A stretch of DNA of 64,000 nt from Flavobacterium sp. LHD-80 (GCF_030929605.1 NZ_JAVFVS010000004.1:434001-498000), one strand, 5' to 3'. Shown: positions 40,607 to 49,822, numbered from the stretch's first letter. Made by a program: numbers and translations. The notes: generated by a model from the sequence alone, not told the origin.

Positions 40607-43417
40607 TTACAAGTCTAATTTCAATCCGAAATTGTAACGTGCCTGATAATATTCAGCTTGTTTTGTATGCGCTTCAACTCCTTGATAATAACGCAACGGC
40701 TGATTAGTCAAGTTATTGGCTTCAGCAAAAACGCGAAGTTGTTTTGTGATTTTATAAGAAGCATTCGCATCTAAGAAAAACTGCTTGTCATAATAACTGT
40801 CTTTGTATGATTCTGAACCTAATTCATCTAAATAATCAGAAGTAAAGTTGGTCGAAATTCTAGCAGAAAAACGTTTGTTTTCCCAAGATAAAGATCCGTT
40901 GAACATATGAGGCGTTGTGCCCGGAAGACTGATATCGTTTCTTTCATTTCCATCTTCATCAGCAATTCCTTGAGCTTTCGATTTCGTGTAAGTATAGTTC
41001 AAATAGATACCAAATCCTTTAAGGAATTTACCAGGCAAGAAATCTAACTGACGTTGAAAAGCAACCTCAAATCCGTAAACATCAACTTTGTCTCCGTTTC
41101 TAGATTGTAAAAATGACCAGTTTTCGCCAGCTGGAATTGGATTGATTTGATTTGGAAAATCAGCAGCAAATTTTGCATCTGTATATTGATTGTCGCTGTA
41201 GTTGTAAATGAAGTCATTTAATCTTTTGTAGAAAACACCTCCAGAAATCAAACCAACAGATTTGAAATAATTCTCGGCCATAAAATCATAATTGTACGAA
41301 TAAGTAGCATCAAGATCTGGATTTCCAGCTGTAATTTCTTTATCAGCAGCAATATTGTTTACGTAAGGTGCCAATGCATAATAGTTTGGACGCGCCAAAG
41401 CTGTTGTTGCAGCAGCTCTTAAAACTAGATCTTTAGTAACATTATACTGAAATGAAATGCTTGGCAATAAATTAGTGTACGAGTTTGTCGTGTTGATTTG
41501 GCTTTCTAATTCTTCCTCATCTAAAACTCGGTTTCCTGTATAATCAATATGAGTGTTTTCAATACGGAAACCTAAAACCATTGAAAGTTTATCATTAAAA
41601 TCTTGATCCCATCTTACGTAAGCAGCGGTAATTCTTTCTTTAGCGTTATAGTTTACAGCTAAATATTCTGCTGGATCAGCTTCTTTGTCAAATAATGTTG
41701 GGTTATTTAAATCCAAACCTCCTAAAAAGGCAGCTGATGCAAAAGTTCCTGGTACATATTTGCTTCCTGGATTAAAGTTTTTTCCGTCGTAATAACTTGT
41801 TGGAACTTCAGATAATAATTCCATTCCGTCATTAATTGGTTCATATGAATAAAAAGAGTTGTTTCTTTCTTTTTCTTTCAAACGAAGTCTTAAACCGGTT
41901 CTTAATCTTCCTTTTTCTCCTGCAATTACTGAGAAAGGAAAACGGATATTTACTTTCGCTCCAAATTCACTTTCACTTGTTTCATCTGTATTTTCGGTAA
42001 CCGAATCAAATTTAAATTCATCTACAGATTCACCAACAGTTGTCATTAAAGGAAATCTTGGGTCAGATAAATCTTCCATCATTTCCAATCCTTTCTGACG
42101 ATATTCAATATAACGCTCTTGAGGACGGTATTCTCTAGCTTTTGCATAATTGGCAGACCAGTCTAAATCTAAAGTAGAATTGATCAAATGCTCTCCGCGA
42201 ATTGAATAATTCTGAACGCGCTGATCTTCTAATCTTCTGTTTTTATTTCGGTTGCTGTCAACGCCGCCTTTTGTCTGGCGTTTTACACGACCTTCAAAAC
42301 CAGTAATTTGTTCGCCGTTGTAAATTGGTTCAATATCATCGTAAGTCGTTCTAAAACGGTTTTCTCTGTCATCTCTCCAGTTATAAATTGCATTGGCAAA
42401 AATGGTATTGTTTTCGTCAAATTTATAGTCTAAAGCAACAGATCCGCTGCGACGAATACGCTGCACATCATATTTTCTAATTTCTGAAGCTTGTAAATAT
42501 TCATTTCCGAAATCATCTTTAACCCATTCGTTTTCGATGTTGTCAGAACCGTAATCCACATTATTATACGATCCGCTGAAAACCGCTCCAAGTTTATTAT
42601 CGAAAAAACGATTTCCGTAAACTAAACCTGCAGTGTACGAGGCGTGCTCACGAATTGGCAAATAACCTCCCGCAAGTGTTGCAGAGATTCTTTCACCATT
42701 TGGAGTCGCTCTTGTAATTAAGTTTACAGAACCTCCAATCGCATCAGCATCCATGTCAGAAGTTAATGTTTTGTTTACTTCGATAGTCGAAATCATATCA
42801 GACGGAATTAAGTCCATTTGCACGTTTCTGTTGTCTCCTTCTGCAGACGGAATTCGGTCACCATTTAACGTAACCGAGTTCAATGACGGAGCCAAACCTC
42901 TAATAATAATGTTTCGAGCTTCACCTTGATCATTTTGCATTGTAATACCTGGAACACGTTTTAAAGCGTCTCCAACATTGGCATCAGGAAAACGCCCCAC
43001 TTGATCAGATGAAATTACGTTTCCAATATTTTTGTTGTTTTTTTGCTGATTCAAAGCTTTTGCCTGACCTTTTAAAATGTCTCCAACAACAACTTCATTC
43101 AGCTCAGTTCCTGAAGTTTTTAAAGCAAAATCAATTACATTGTTTTTTCCTTGTTCTACTGTTATTTCTTTGGTTATAGAGGTGTATCCTATATATTTTA
43201 CTTCAAGTTTATAGGTTCCTGCATTTATGTTTAAAAGTTCAAAACGGCCGTTGTAGTCGGATACCGTGTATTTGTTTTCGCCCACGATTTGAATCATCGC
43301 TCCAGGCAAAGGAAGTTTGTCATCAATATCTAATACTTTTCCAGAAATTATTGCTTTTTGAGCATAACCGGAAAAGGCTAAAAGCATAAATGTAACTAAT
43401 AAATAAATTTTTTTCAT
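40607..43417 (-). CDS. TonB-dependent receptor with CarboxypepD_reg-like domain
   Basis: 936-residue outer-membrane transporter. Signal peptide ends SGYAQ (19). A carboxypeptidase-regulatory-like domain (about 24-110, ISGKVLDIDDKLPLPGAMI) precedes the plug (about 120-235: NIGNVISSDQVGRFPDANVGDALKRVPGI, IRGLAPSLNSVTLNG) and a 22-strand barrel that ends in the usual aromatic/hydrophobic strand YNFGLKLDL. DALKRVPGI and FPDANVGDAL are typical of the IAP/TonB-dependent-receptor group often linked with phytase. With the phytase it may import inositol phosphates or the products. Confidence 0.94.
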   Translation of the reverse strand: MKKIYLLVTFMLLAFSGYAQKAIISGKVLDIDDKLPLPGAMIQIVGENKYTVSDYNGRFELLNINAGTYKLEVKYIGYTSITKEITVEQGKNNVIDFALKTSGTELNEVVVGDILKGQAKALNQQKNNKNIGNVISSDQVGRFPDANVGDALKRVPGITMQNDQGEARNIIIRGLAPSLNSVTLNGDRIPSAEGDNRNVQMDLIPSDMISTIEVNKTLTSDMDADAIGGSVNLITRATPNGERISATLAGGYLPIREHASYTAGLVYGNRFFDNKLGAVFSGSYNNVDYGSDNIENEWVKDDFGNEYLQASEIRKYDVQRIRRSGSVALDYKFDENNTIFANAIYNWRDDRENRFRTTYDDIEPIYNGEQITGFEGRVKRQTKGGVDSNRNKNRRLEDQRVQNYSIRGEHLINSTLDLDWSANYAKAREYRPQERYIEYRQKGLEMMEDLSDPRFPLMTTVGESVDEFKFDSVTENTDETSESEFGAKVNIRFPFSVIAGEKGRLRTGLRLRLKEKERNNSFYSYEPINDGMELLSEVPTSYYDGKNFNPGSKYVPGTFASAAFLGGLDLNNPTLFDKEADPAEYLAVNYNAKERITAAYVRWDQDFNDKLSMVLGFRIENTHIDYTGNRVLDEEELESQINTTNSYTNLLPSISFQYNVTKDLVLRAAATTALARPNYYALAPYVNNIAADKEITAGNPDLDATYSYNYDFMAENYFKSVGLISGGVFYKRLNDFIYNYSDNQYTDAKFAADFPNQINPIPAGENWSFLQSRNGDKVDVYGFEVAFQRQLDFLPGKFLKGFGIYLNYTYTKSKAQGIADEDGNERNDISLPGTTPHMFNGSLSWENKRFSARISTNFTSDYLDELGSESYKDSYYDKQFFLDANASYKITKQLRVFAEANNLTNQPLRYYQGVEAHTKQAEYYQARYNFGLKLDL

Positions 43418-43651
43418 TGTGTTTTAGTTTGATTTCCTGCGAAACTAGAACCTTACTATTACTAAAACCCTTTAAAAAAATTAATAAAGTGTTATGATTA
43501 ATCTTATAAAACTTGAAGTTATTAATGTTAAAATAACACTTTTTAAATCTAAAAAATGTAAGTGCAAGTAAAAACAAATCAACTATTTATCTCAGAATTA
43601 AATTTTTGGCGCTAAATTTGCCTTATCAATCACAATCAAAAATCATCAATC

Positions 43652-44752
43652 ATGTTAAAACAATTTTTTATCCTATGTTCAGGAGCCGACCGAGATCTCT
43701 TGAAAGATTGTTCAGAAGGCGAACAAACCAAATATGTTGGTATTGGCGCCACCGTATTCTTCACCGCGGTTATGGCTTTTCTAGCTAGTGCTTATGCGCT
43801 TTTTACAGTTTTCGATTCTATTTATCCCGCCTTAATTTTTGGATTTGTATGGAGTTTGCTGATTTTTAATCTGGACCGATTTATTGTTTCTACTATCAAG
43901 AAAAGAGATCGTTTTATGGATGAATTTCTGCAAGCGACTCCTCGTATTGCATTGGCGATTATTATTGCGATTGTAATTTCGAAGCCTTTGGAAATTAAAA
44001 TCTTTGAAAAAGAAATCAATACCGTTTTATTGAAAGAAAAAAACGAAATGGAATTAGCCAATAAAAAACAAATTGGCACGTATTTCAAAACGGATTTAGA
44101 TAAAAATAAAGCAGAAATTGCGGCTTTAAAAGCAGATATTGTAAAGAAAGAAAAAGAAGTAAATGCCTTATATTCAACTTATATCACAGAAGCTGAAGGA
44201 ACTGCTGGAACCAAAAAATTAGGAAAAGGCCCAGTTTATAAGGAGAAACGTGAAAAACACGATGCCTCTCTTAAAGAGTACGAAACTTTAAAAGCAACAA
44301 ACGAAGCTAAAATCGCTGAAAAAGAAAAAATTGGCAAACAGCTTGAGGCCGATTTAGACAAGAAAGTTTCTCAGACACAACCAATTATTGAAGGTTTTGA
44401 TGGATTAATGGCTCGTATCAATGCGTTGAATAAACTACCTTGGCTTCCATCATTTTTTATCATGCTTTTATTTTTAGCAATTGAAACGTCACCAATTATT
44501 GCCAAATTATTAGCTCCAAAAGGGGAATTCGATTTCAAACAAGAAGAAGCCGAAACAGCGATGAAAGCGACTTTGGCACAAAACAAATACCAACGTGATT
44601 TATTAGTGAAAACAAGTGCCGAAATGCATGATAGAGTGTACGCTGATATTGCCGAAGATAAAGGCTTGTTTGATCTGCAAAGAAAAAACGCAAAAGAATT
44701 GCTTGAACTGCAATCGCATAAATTTGTAGAAAAGCAGAAGGCGACTTTGTAG
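43652..44752 (+). CDS. DUF4407 membrane protein
   Basis: 366 residues. Starts with a conserved MLKQFFILCSGADRDLLKDCSEGEQTK-like pattern of DUF4407, then two helices at about 30-80, one at 95-112, a long Lys/Glu-rich coiled coil at about 120-245, and a fourth helix at about 265-287 followed by a charged tail. Function unknown. Single gene; a TAAATTTG -7-like box lies 32 bp upstream at 43613-43620. Confidence 0.9.
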   Translation: MLKQFFILCSGADRDLLKDCSEGEQTKYVGIGATVFFTAVMAFLASAYALFTVFDSIYPALIFGFVWSLLIFNLDRFIVSTIKKRDRFMDEFLQATPRIALAIIIAIVISKPLEIKIFEKEINTVLLKEKNEMELANKKQIGTYFKTDLDKNKAEIAALKADIVKKEKEVNALYSTYITEAEGTAGTKKLGKGPVYKEKREKHDASLKEYETLKATNEAKIAEKEKIGKQLEADLDKKVSQTQPIIEGFDGLMARINALNKLPWLPSFFIMLLFLAIETSPIIAKLLAPKGEFDFKQEEAETAMKATLAQNKYQRDLLVKTSAEMHDRVYADIAEDKGLFDLQRKNAKELLELQSHKFVEKQKATL

Positions 44753-44756
44753 ATAT

Positions 44757-44878
44757 TTAACCGCAAAGAACGCAAGGCTTTTTCGCAAAGTTAATATACA
44801 AAATAAAACCCATCAGTTATGCTGATGGGTTTTTTCTTTTGCGAACCTTGCGTAAGTCTTTGCGACCTTTGCGGTTAA
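44757..44878. repeat. Palindrome, ACCGCAAAGAACGC family, with a terminator hairpin in its loop
   Basis: Arms TTTAACCGCAAAGAACGCAA and the inverse TGCGACCTTTGCGGTTAAG. The loop holds the separate terminator at 44805-44835. Located between convergent genes. Confidence 0.85.
44805..44835 (+). terminator. Terminator of the DUF4407 gene
   Basis: AAAACCCATCAG / CTGATGGGTTTT with TTATG loop and a trailing T run. Confidence 0.85.
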
Positions 44879-44882
44879 GCTA

Positions 44883-45596
44883 TTACATATAACTTAATAT
44901 CTCTTTTTTATATGAATCATATTCTCCTTGCATAATCAATCCATTATCAAGAAGTTTTTTGTAATTCTGTAATTTATCAAAAAGTTCTTCTTTAGATAAC
45001 TCACTTAATTTACGATCTCCCGTTGGAGTTTGAGCTGGAATTGGTTCAAAAGTTTCAGTGAAAACTGGAGCCGAAGGTAAAATTTCAGCAAAGCTTGTTA
45101 CTTCTTCTGTTTCTACTTCTTCAATTTCGTCAACTTCTTCTGTTTCTTCTTCAAAAACGGGTTCGGCAGTTTCTTGAACTGGAATTGCTGCAGAAACGGG
45201 ATTTTTCAATAAATCCAATTGCTCTTTAGCGTAAGTATAAATTTTTCTAGCTTGAATTTTCGGGATATAATCAATCGAAACAGCTAAATCTGTTTTTGTT
45301 CCAAATGAAAATTCAGAACCTAAAATGTTTTCTTTTACAAAAGTACTTGCAATATCATCCCAAGTATAATCTGTAAAATCCATAGAAAGACCTAAATTTT
45401 TAGGCTTGCAGATAATGATACGCTTATTAGTTAATACAATACTGTCAGGAAAAACAGTAATTGCAGGTTTTTTTTGTACCGCGATATAGCCAACTTCTTC
45501 ACCTTTCATCAATAAATCTGTAAGTTTAGAAGTGATTTTTTCAATCGCTTTTGGATCTTGTTCTTCGTTCAGAAATTTTTTAAATTGTTCTTTCAT
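44883..45596 (-). CDS. Bacterial PH-domain protein with C-terminal SHOCT-like segment
   Basis: 237 residues, cytoplasmic. Residues about 30-130 fit a bacterial PH domain (GEEVGYIAVQKKPAITVFPDSIVLTNKRIIICK). A strongly acidic Glu/Val linker at 145-170 joins it to a C-terminal 35-residue helix pair resembling SHOCT (LSKEELFDKLQNYKKLLDNGLIMQGEYDSYKKEIL). No catalytic function is expected; such proteins are thought to be binding modules. Last gene of a run of five same-strand genes starting with hemW. Confidence 0.83.
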   Translation of the reverse strand: MKEQFKKFLNEEQDPKAIEKITSKLTDLLMKGEEVGYIAVQKKPAITVFPDSIVLTNKRIIICKPKNLGLSMDFTDYTWDDIASTFVKENILGSEFSFGTKTDLAVSIDYIPKIQARKIYTYAKEQLDLLKNPVSAAIPVQETAEPVFEEETEEVDEIEEVETEEVTSFAEILPSAPVFTETFEPIPAQTPTGDRKLSELSKEELFDKLQNYKKLLDNGLIMQGEYDSYKKEILSYM

Positions 45597-45667
45597 GATT
45601 CTTTAAATTGCTAATTTGCAAACTGATTCGGGTTTTAAGTTTTGATCTTACCCTGCAAATGTAATGC

Positions 45668-46039
45668 CTAATTTTCTAATTCGATAATTTCATTTTGAAT
45701 TTTCTTTGTCAAACTTTTGAAAACCAATTCATACGAATGATCGATCAATTCTTTGACAAATTTGTCGGGAAGATTTCCATTTAAAGCAATCGTATTCCAG
45801 TGTACTTTGCTCATATGAAATCCGGGTTTTATTTCGTCATATTCCGCTCTCAGTTCTTCAGCGCGATCTGGATCGCATTTTAAATTAACCGAAGCTTCAT
45901 TTTTTTCCCATTGTAAAAGTGATGATAAAGCAAACATTTTTCCACCGACCTTAAAAACCAAAGTATCTTCATCAAAAGGAAAATGTTCGCTAACACCTTT
46001 TTTTGAAAGACAATATTCGTAATACGTTTCTAAATTCAT
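45668..46039 (-). CDS. MmcQ/YjbR-family protein
   Basis: 123 residues. Typical marks: LETYYEYCLSKKGVSEHFPFDEDTLVFKVGGKMFAL and ECDP/LKCDPDRAEELR followed by PGFHMSKVHWNTI. The family has a DNA-binding-like CyaY/YjbR fold with unknown function. It is 43 bp downstream of the GNAT gene and 71 bp upstream of the PH-domain gene. Confidence 0.92.
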   Translation of the reverse strand: MNLETYYEYCLSKKGVSEHFPFDEDTLVFKVGGKMFALSSLLQWEKNEASVNLKCDPDRAEELRAEYDEIKPGFHMSKVHWNTIALNGNLPDKFVKELIDHSYELVFKSLTKKIQNEIIELEN

Positions 46040-46082
46040 ATTATAAAAAAGTTATGATTCAACACAAATTGCGCAAATTTCA

Positions 46083-46514
46083 CTAATTGGATTTTTCCGT
46101 TTTAATTAGTGAATATGATACTATTTTTTCCATCAATTTTTCAGGATGGTTTAGTTTTGTAAAACCAAATTTCTCATATAAAAAGTGCGCATCGGTTGTA
46201 GCCAAACGCCAAATTTTAATGTCTTTTAAAAGTGGTTCGTTCATCATCGTTTCAATTAAAATCGATGAATAGCCTTTTCCGCGATGTTCTTCAGTAATAA
46301 AAACATCCATTAAATAACCAAAAACAACATAATCAGTAATAACACGTGCAAAGCCAATTTGTTTGTCATCCAAATAAATTCCAAAACAAACCGAAGCATC
46401 AATTGTGATTTGGACTTCTTCAATCGTTCTTCCCGCTGCCCAATAAATATCTTTCAAAAAATTTTGAATAAACGGAACGTCAAGTTTGGTCTTATCTGTA
46501 GAAACGGTTATCAT
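46083..46514 (-). CDS. GNAT-family N-acetyltransferase
   Basis: 143 residues. Acetyl-CoA-binding motif A appears as VFITEEHRGKGYSSILIETMM (Q/RxxGxG/A variant RGKGYS), preceded by IGFARVITDYVVFGYLMDV and followed by WRLATTDAHFLYEKFGF. The closing Y-x-K-x-G-F is typical for the family. Substrate unknown. Starts 2 bp after the stop of the cyclase-family gene, so the two are coupled. Confidence 0.92.
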   Translation of the reverse strand: MITVSTDKTKLDVPFIQNFLKDIYWAAGRTIEEVQITIDASVCFGIYLDDKQIGFARVITDYVVFGYLMDVFITEEHRGKGYSSILIETMMNEPLLKDIKIWRLATTDAHFLYEKFGFTKLNHPEKLMEKIVSYSLIKTEKSN

Positions 46515-46516
46515 TT

Positions 46517-47296
46517 TTAATTGTAGATTTTATATAATAAAGGTTTGCTTGGACTTGCGTCATTTTCAAACGAAGCAATTTGAAGATTTAGTATATAATT
46601 TCCATCTTCAATTTCGTCTGAGGCATAAATCATTTCGGTAATTGTAGCATTGAACCGTGCATCTTGATTTAGATTGTGCGTGTCTTTTACATTCCAAAAT
46701 GCTTTATGCGCCAATAATTTACCTTCGTCATGTTCTTTGTCGACACTTGGCAAATCAATCAATAAATGCTGAATTTCGCTTTCGCGTATGAAAATCGCAG
46801 CTTCTTCAGATAAATAAGGCGGATTCGTATTCGAATATTTTCTTGATTTTTTTTCCTTTTGATTTGGAAGTGTTCTTATAATTAAAGCCTCTGTTTTGTT
46901 GAGCTTAGTCGATGCATTTGTCACATTGAGCGAAGTCGAAATGCTTTCTTTAGTAATAACCAAATCATCACCAATTTTCTCAGGTTCAATCGTAATCAAT
47001 TTCGCAAAAAAGAAAAACTGTTTCAACGATTGATTGATGCTGTAAAAATCATTCGTAATATGTCCCAGACATTCCGTGTGCGTTCCATGTCCATGCGGAT
47101 TGAAGAAAATATTATTAAAATTCGTAGAAGATTTTCCTTCCGAAACTTTCCCAATCCAGTCGCCAAAAACTACCGGTTCAATTACTGGTTTTTCGATATA
47201 CCAAGCAATTGGATTTTCGTCAGTATTAGTTAATGGAATAGAAATATCAATGGGTTTTGATAAGTCGATTTCGAAGTTGTTGATTTTTGCTAACAC
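46517..47296 (-). CDS. Cyclase/kynurenine formamidase-like metal hydrolase
   Basis: 259 residues. The cyclase-family metal motif HxGTHxD is present as HGHGTHTECLGH (about 68-79), and further ligands lie in LLIDLPSVDKEHDEGKLLAH. Members hydrolyse N-formylkynurenine, amides or cyclic compounds; no tryptophan-degradation genes adjoin, so the substrate is open. Residues 119-127 (ISTSLNVTN) and the following ASTKLN are encoded by an inserted repeat (46899-46943) that also occurs inside mvaD, so this segment is probably an insertion in a surface loop. Confidence 0.85.
   Translation of the reverse strand: MLAKINNFEIDLSKPIDISIPLTNTDENPIAWYIEKPVIEPVVFGDWIGKVSEGKSSTNFNNIFFNPHGHGTHTECLGHITNDFYSINQSLKQFFFFAKLITIEPEKIGDDLVITKESISTSLNVTNASTKLNKTEALIIRTLPNQKEKKSRKYSNTNPPYLSEEAAIFIRESEIQHLLIDLPSVDKEHDEGKLLAHKAFWNVKDTHNLNQDARFNATITEMIYASDEIEDGNYILNLQIASFENDASPSKPLLYKIYN
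46899..46943. repeat. Coding repeat inside the cyclase-family gene (tandem pair)
   Basis: Positions 46916-46943 are identical over 28 bp to 59710-59737 inside mvaD. Core word TTGAGCGAAGTCGAAATG with CATT/AATG ends. A diverged copy TTGAGCTTAGTCGATGCATT sits directly beside it (46899-46918), giving the tandem peptides STSLN and STKLN. Confidence 0.85.
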
Positions 47297-47310
47297 AAAT
47301 TAGAGTTTTA

Positions 47311-47372
47311 TGCCGCAAAGACGCCAAGTCACAAAGTTTAATTAATTTGCGTCTTTGTGCCTTCGTGGCTAA
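47311..47372. repeat. Palindrome, GCCGCAAAGACGCCAAGT family
   Basis: GCCGCAAAGACGCCAAGTCA and the inverse TTTGCGTCTTTGTGCCTTCGTGGC, between hemW and the cyclase-family gene. A weaker relative of the ACCGCAAAG family. Confidence 0.7.
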
Positions 47373-47374
47373 TT

Positions 47375-48523
47375 TTAGTCTTCCAAATTTAGATAAAATA
47401 AATCTGAAGCAATTCCATCCGTTAAAAATTTTCCTTTTGGAGTTGGTTTTAAAATGTTGTTTTCGATGGAAAGCAAATCGTCGTTTAAGAATTTTTGAGA
47501 TTGTTTATTCAGATAATCTAAATATTCCAAACCAAATTCATTTTTAATTCTTTCTAAAGAAACGCCCCAAATAGTTCGTAAACCCGTCATAATATATTCG
47601 TTATAACGATCTGAAATAGTTAATATTTCGGTTTCAATAGGAAGTTCATCATTTTGAATTGCTTTTAAATACAGCGAATTATTCGCAATATTCCAGCCTC
47701 TTTTTTCGCCGTCATAACTGTGTGCCGAAGGTCCGATTCCGATATATTTTTTGCCTAGCCAGTAAGCCGAATTGTTTTTGGAAAAATAATTTTCTTTTCC
47801 AAAATTGGATAATTCGTAATGAATAAAACCATTTTTTTGAAGCGTTTCAACCAAAATCATAAAATGGTTTGAAGCTACTTCGTCTTGAGGTTCTGCAATT
47901 TTTCCAGTCTGAATTAATTTGCTTAAAGCTGTTTTGGGTTCGACTGTCAAAGCGTAACTAGAAATGTGCGGAATACCAAAATCTAAAGCCGTTTGAATAT
48001 TCTGTTTCCACATTTCGTCGCTCATTCCCGGAATTCCGTAAATCAAATCAAGGGAAATATTATCAAAGTATTTGGTTGCTTCTTCCAAACATTTTTTGGC
48101 TTCCGCCGAATTATGAGCGCGATTCATCAGCTGCAAATCTTCTTCATAAAAAGATTGAATTCCAATGCTTAATCGATTTATCGGACTTTTGGATAATTCC
48201 AAAATTCGCTCTACAGACAAATCATCTGGATTGGCTTCAAGCGTAATTTCTGGATTTTCGACAACTTTATAATTCTTATAAACTTCAGAAATTAAAAAGT
48301 TGATTTCATCGTTTGATAAAACTGAAGGAGTTCCTCCGCCAAAATAAATGGTTTCTACTCCCGAGAATTCGGGATCATTTTCAAACTCATTTTTGCGCAC
48401 AGCGATTTCTTTGGACAAAGCCAAAACCATTTCGTCTTTCTTTTTCATCGAAGTCGAAAAATGAAAGTCGCAATAATGACAAGCCTGCTTGCAAAAAGGA
48501 ATATGAATGTAGATACCGCTCAT
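47375..48523 (-). CDS. hemW: Radical SAM heme chaperone HemW
   Basis: 382 residues. The radical-SAM cluster motif CxxxCxxC is present as CKQACHYC (Cys11, 15, 18) in GIYIHIPFCKQACHYCDF. FGGGTPSVLS, SIGIQSF and the HemN C-terminal region follow. HemW-type proteins bind heme and pass it to haemoproteins; they resemble but differ from the oxygen-independent coproporphyrinogen oxidase HemN, the main alternative name. First gene of a same-strand run; its upstream side is a GTTCAGT repeat region. Confidence 0.94.
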   Translation of the reverse strand: MSGIYIHIPFCKQACHYCDFHFSTSMKKKDEMVLALSKEIAVRKNEFENDPEFSGVETIYFGGGTPSVLSNDEINFLISEVYKNYKVVENPEITLEANPDDLSVERILELSKSPINRLSIGIQSFYEEDLQLMNRAHNSAEAKKCLEEATKYFDNISLDLIYGIPGMSDEMWKQNIQTALDFGIPHISSYALTVEPKTALSKLIQTGKIAEPQDEVASNHFMILVETLQKNGFIHYELSNFGKENYFSKNNSAYWLGKKYIGIGPSAHSYDGEKRGWNIANNSLYLKAIQNDELPIETEILTISDRYNEYIMTGLRTIWGVSLERIKNEFGLEYLDYLNKQSQKFLNDDLLSIENNILKPTPKGKFLTDGIASDLFYLNLED

Positions 48524-48528
48524 TTTGT

Positions 48529-48645
48529 CAGTGTTCAGTGTTCAGGTTTTTAGTGTTCAGATTTTAGTATTCAGTATTCAGATTTTTAGTGTTCAGTCTG
48601 TTGAGAGTTTACAAACTGAACACTAAAAATCTGAATACTGATCAC
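48529..48645. repeat. Palindrome, CAGTGTTCAGTGTTCAG family
   Basis: Left side repeats GTGTTCAG/TATTCAG about six times; right side ACTGAACACTAAAAATCTGA is its inverse. Same family as 39386-39474, 49099-49155 and 826-897. Confidence 0.75.
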
Positions 48646-49013
48646 TCTTTCTTTACTCCAAACTTTTCAGGGTTTAAAAGCATATAGTTTAATAATTTAC
48701 CTATTTCAATACTTTCGGATAAAAGTTCATTATAGGATTCGTTTGAGATATATTTACAAGCAAGAGCAAATTCCAGCCAAGTTTGTGTTTCAGAATTTTC
48801 ACCATCAGAGTCCGTTAATTTACTGTAAAATGTTTTGGGTAAACGCGTTTTCTGTAAGCTTCGGCAATCGTAACTGTTACACTTCTGGATGAACGTCTAA
48901 TTTGATCCGTTAATGAATAAGTTTCTTCTTTTGGAAACTGTTTTGTAATATCAAATATCTTCATTGCTAAAGAAAAAGACTTTTTTGTAAGCTAATAAAT
49001 CTTGAAATCTCAT
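48642..49013 (-). pseudogene. Broken four-helix-bundle (S23-like) protein gene
   Basis: Reading the minus strand with two frame changes gives a nearly complete four-helix-bundle protein of about 123 residues: MRFQDLLAYKK, then FDITKQFPKEETYSLTDQIR, RSSRSVTVTIAEAYRKR and, after the second shift, LTDSDGENSETQTWLEFALA and a final LLNPEKFGVKK. One base too many lies in an A6 run (plus-strand T run at 48981-48986) and one base is missing in a T4 run (plus-strand AAAA at 48827-48830). Both are homopolymers, so sequencing error is a real alternative to decay. Confidence 0.8.
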
Positions 49014-49098
49014 TTTGTTTTTTTATTCATAACGAGAATATGTAAGAAAATTATATAAATAAAGACAATTTATTTGTTTGCCTAATAAAGAATGCAAA

Positions 49099-49155
49099 CA
49101 AATGATTACTGACAACTTTCATAAAGTGATCACTAAAAATCTGATCACTGACCAC
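49099..49155. repeat. Palindrome, AGTGATCACTAAAAATCTGATCACT family
   Basis: Words TGATCACT and ACTGACCACT flank AAAAATC; related to the GTTCAGT family. Directly downstream of ruvC. Confidence 0.65.
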
Positions 49156-49709
49156 TATTTTCGAATCTTATCTTCATTTTGTTTCACAAAAGCATCCCAA
49201 CCAGAATAGCTTTTTCCTGCAACAACTTTTCCTGAATTAAAATGATGGCAAACTGCAGCCGCCAAACCATCGGTTGAATCGAGATTTTTTGGTAATTCTT
49301 TTAAGCCTAAAAGTTGTTGGAGCATTTTCGCAACTTGTTCTTTACTGGCATTTCCGTTTCCGGTAATCGCCATTTTTATCTTTTTTGGTTCGTATTCTGT
49401 AATCGGAATTCCTCTTGAAAGTCCTGCTGCCATTGCAACGCCTTGTGCGCGTCCAAGCTTTAACATCGACTGAACATTTTTTCCAAAGAAAGGCGCTTCA
49501 ATCGCGATTTCATCTGGATGATGCGTTTCAATTAATTCGATGGTTCTTTCAAAAATGATTTTTAGTTTTTGATAATGATTGTCGTATTTGGAAAGCTGCA
49601 GTTCGTTCAATTGCAGGAATTCCATTTTTTTGTTGGTTACCTTGATTAATCCAAAACCCATAATTGTGGTTCCGGGGTCAATACCTAATATGATGCGTTC
49701 TTTTGTCAA
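49155..49709 (-). CDS. ruvC: Holliday junction resolvase RuvC
   Basis: 184 residues. Catalytic acidic residues of the RNase H-like fold are visible: Asp in ILGIDPGTTIMGFG (about 10), Glu in IAIEAPFF (about 69) and Asp/His in DSTDGLAAAVCHH. It cleaves Holliday junctions during recombination with RuvAB. No ruvA or ruvB gene adjoins, which is normal in Bacteroidota. Single gene, divergent from the flippase-like gene. Confidence 0.95.
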   Translation of the reverse strand: MTKERIILGIDPGTTIMGFGLIKVTNKKMEFLQLNELQLSKYDNHYQKLKIIFERTIELIETHHPDEIAIEAPFFGKNVQSMLKLGRAQGVAMAAGLSRGIPITEYEPKKIKMAITGNGNASKEQVAKMLQQLLGLKELPKNLDSTDGLAAAVCHHFNSGKVVAGKSYSGWDAFVKQNEDKIRK

Positions 49710-49788
49710 GTAATTTTTTGTTTCAAGTTTGAGGTTTCAAGTTTCAAGTTTTTTGAAAATCAAAACGATTCATTTTCCCATTTTCAAA

Positions 49789-49818
49789 TTGCCGCATTGT
49801 TAAATTGAATTACTTTTG
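49789..49818 (+). promoter_or_regulatory. Sigma-A-type promoter of the flippase-like/GT2 operon
   Basis: TTG (49789-49791), 19-bp spacer, TACTTTTG (49811-49818). The ATG at 49823 follows after 4 bp, so the mRNA probably has almost no leader. Confidence 0.75.
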
Positions 49819-49822
49819 CGGC

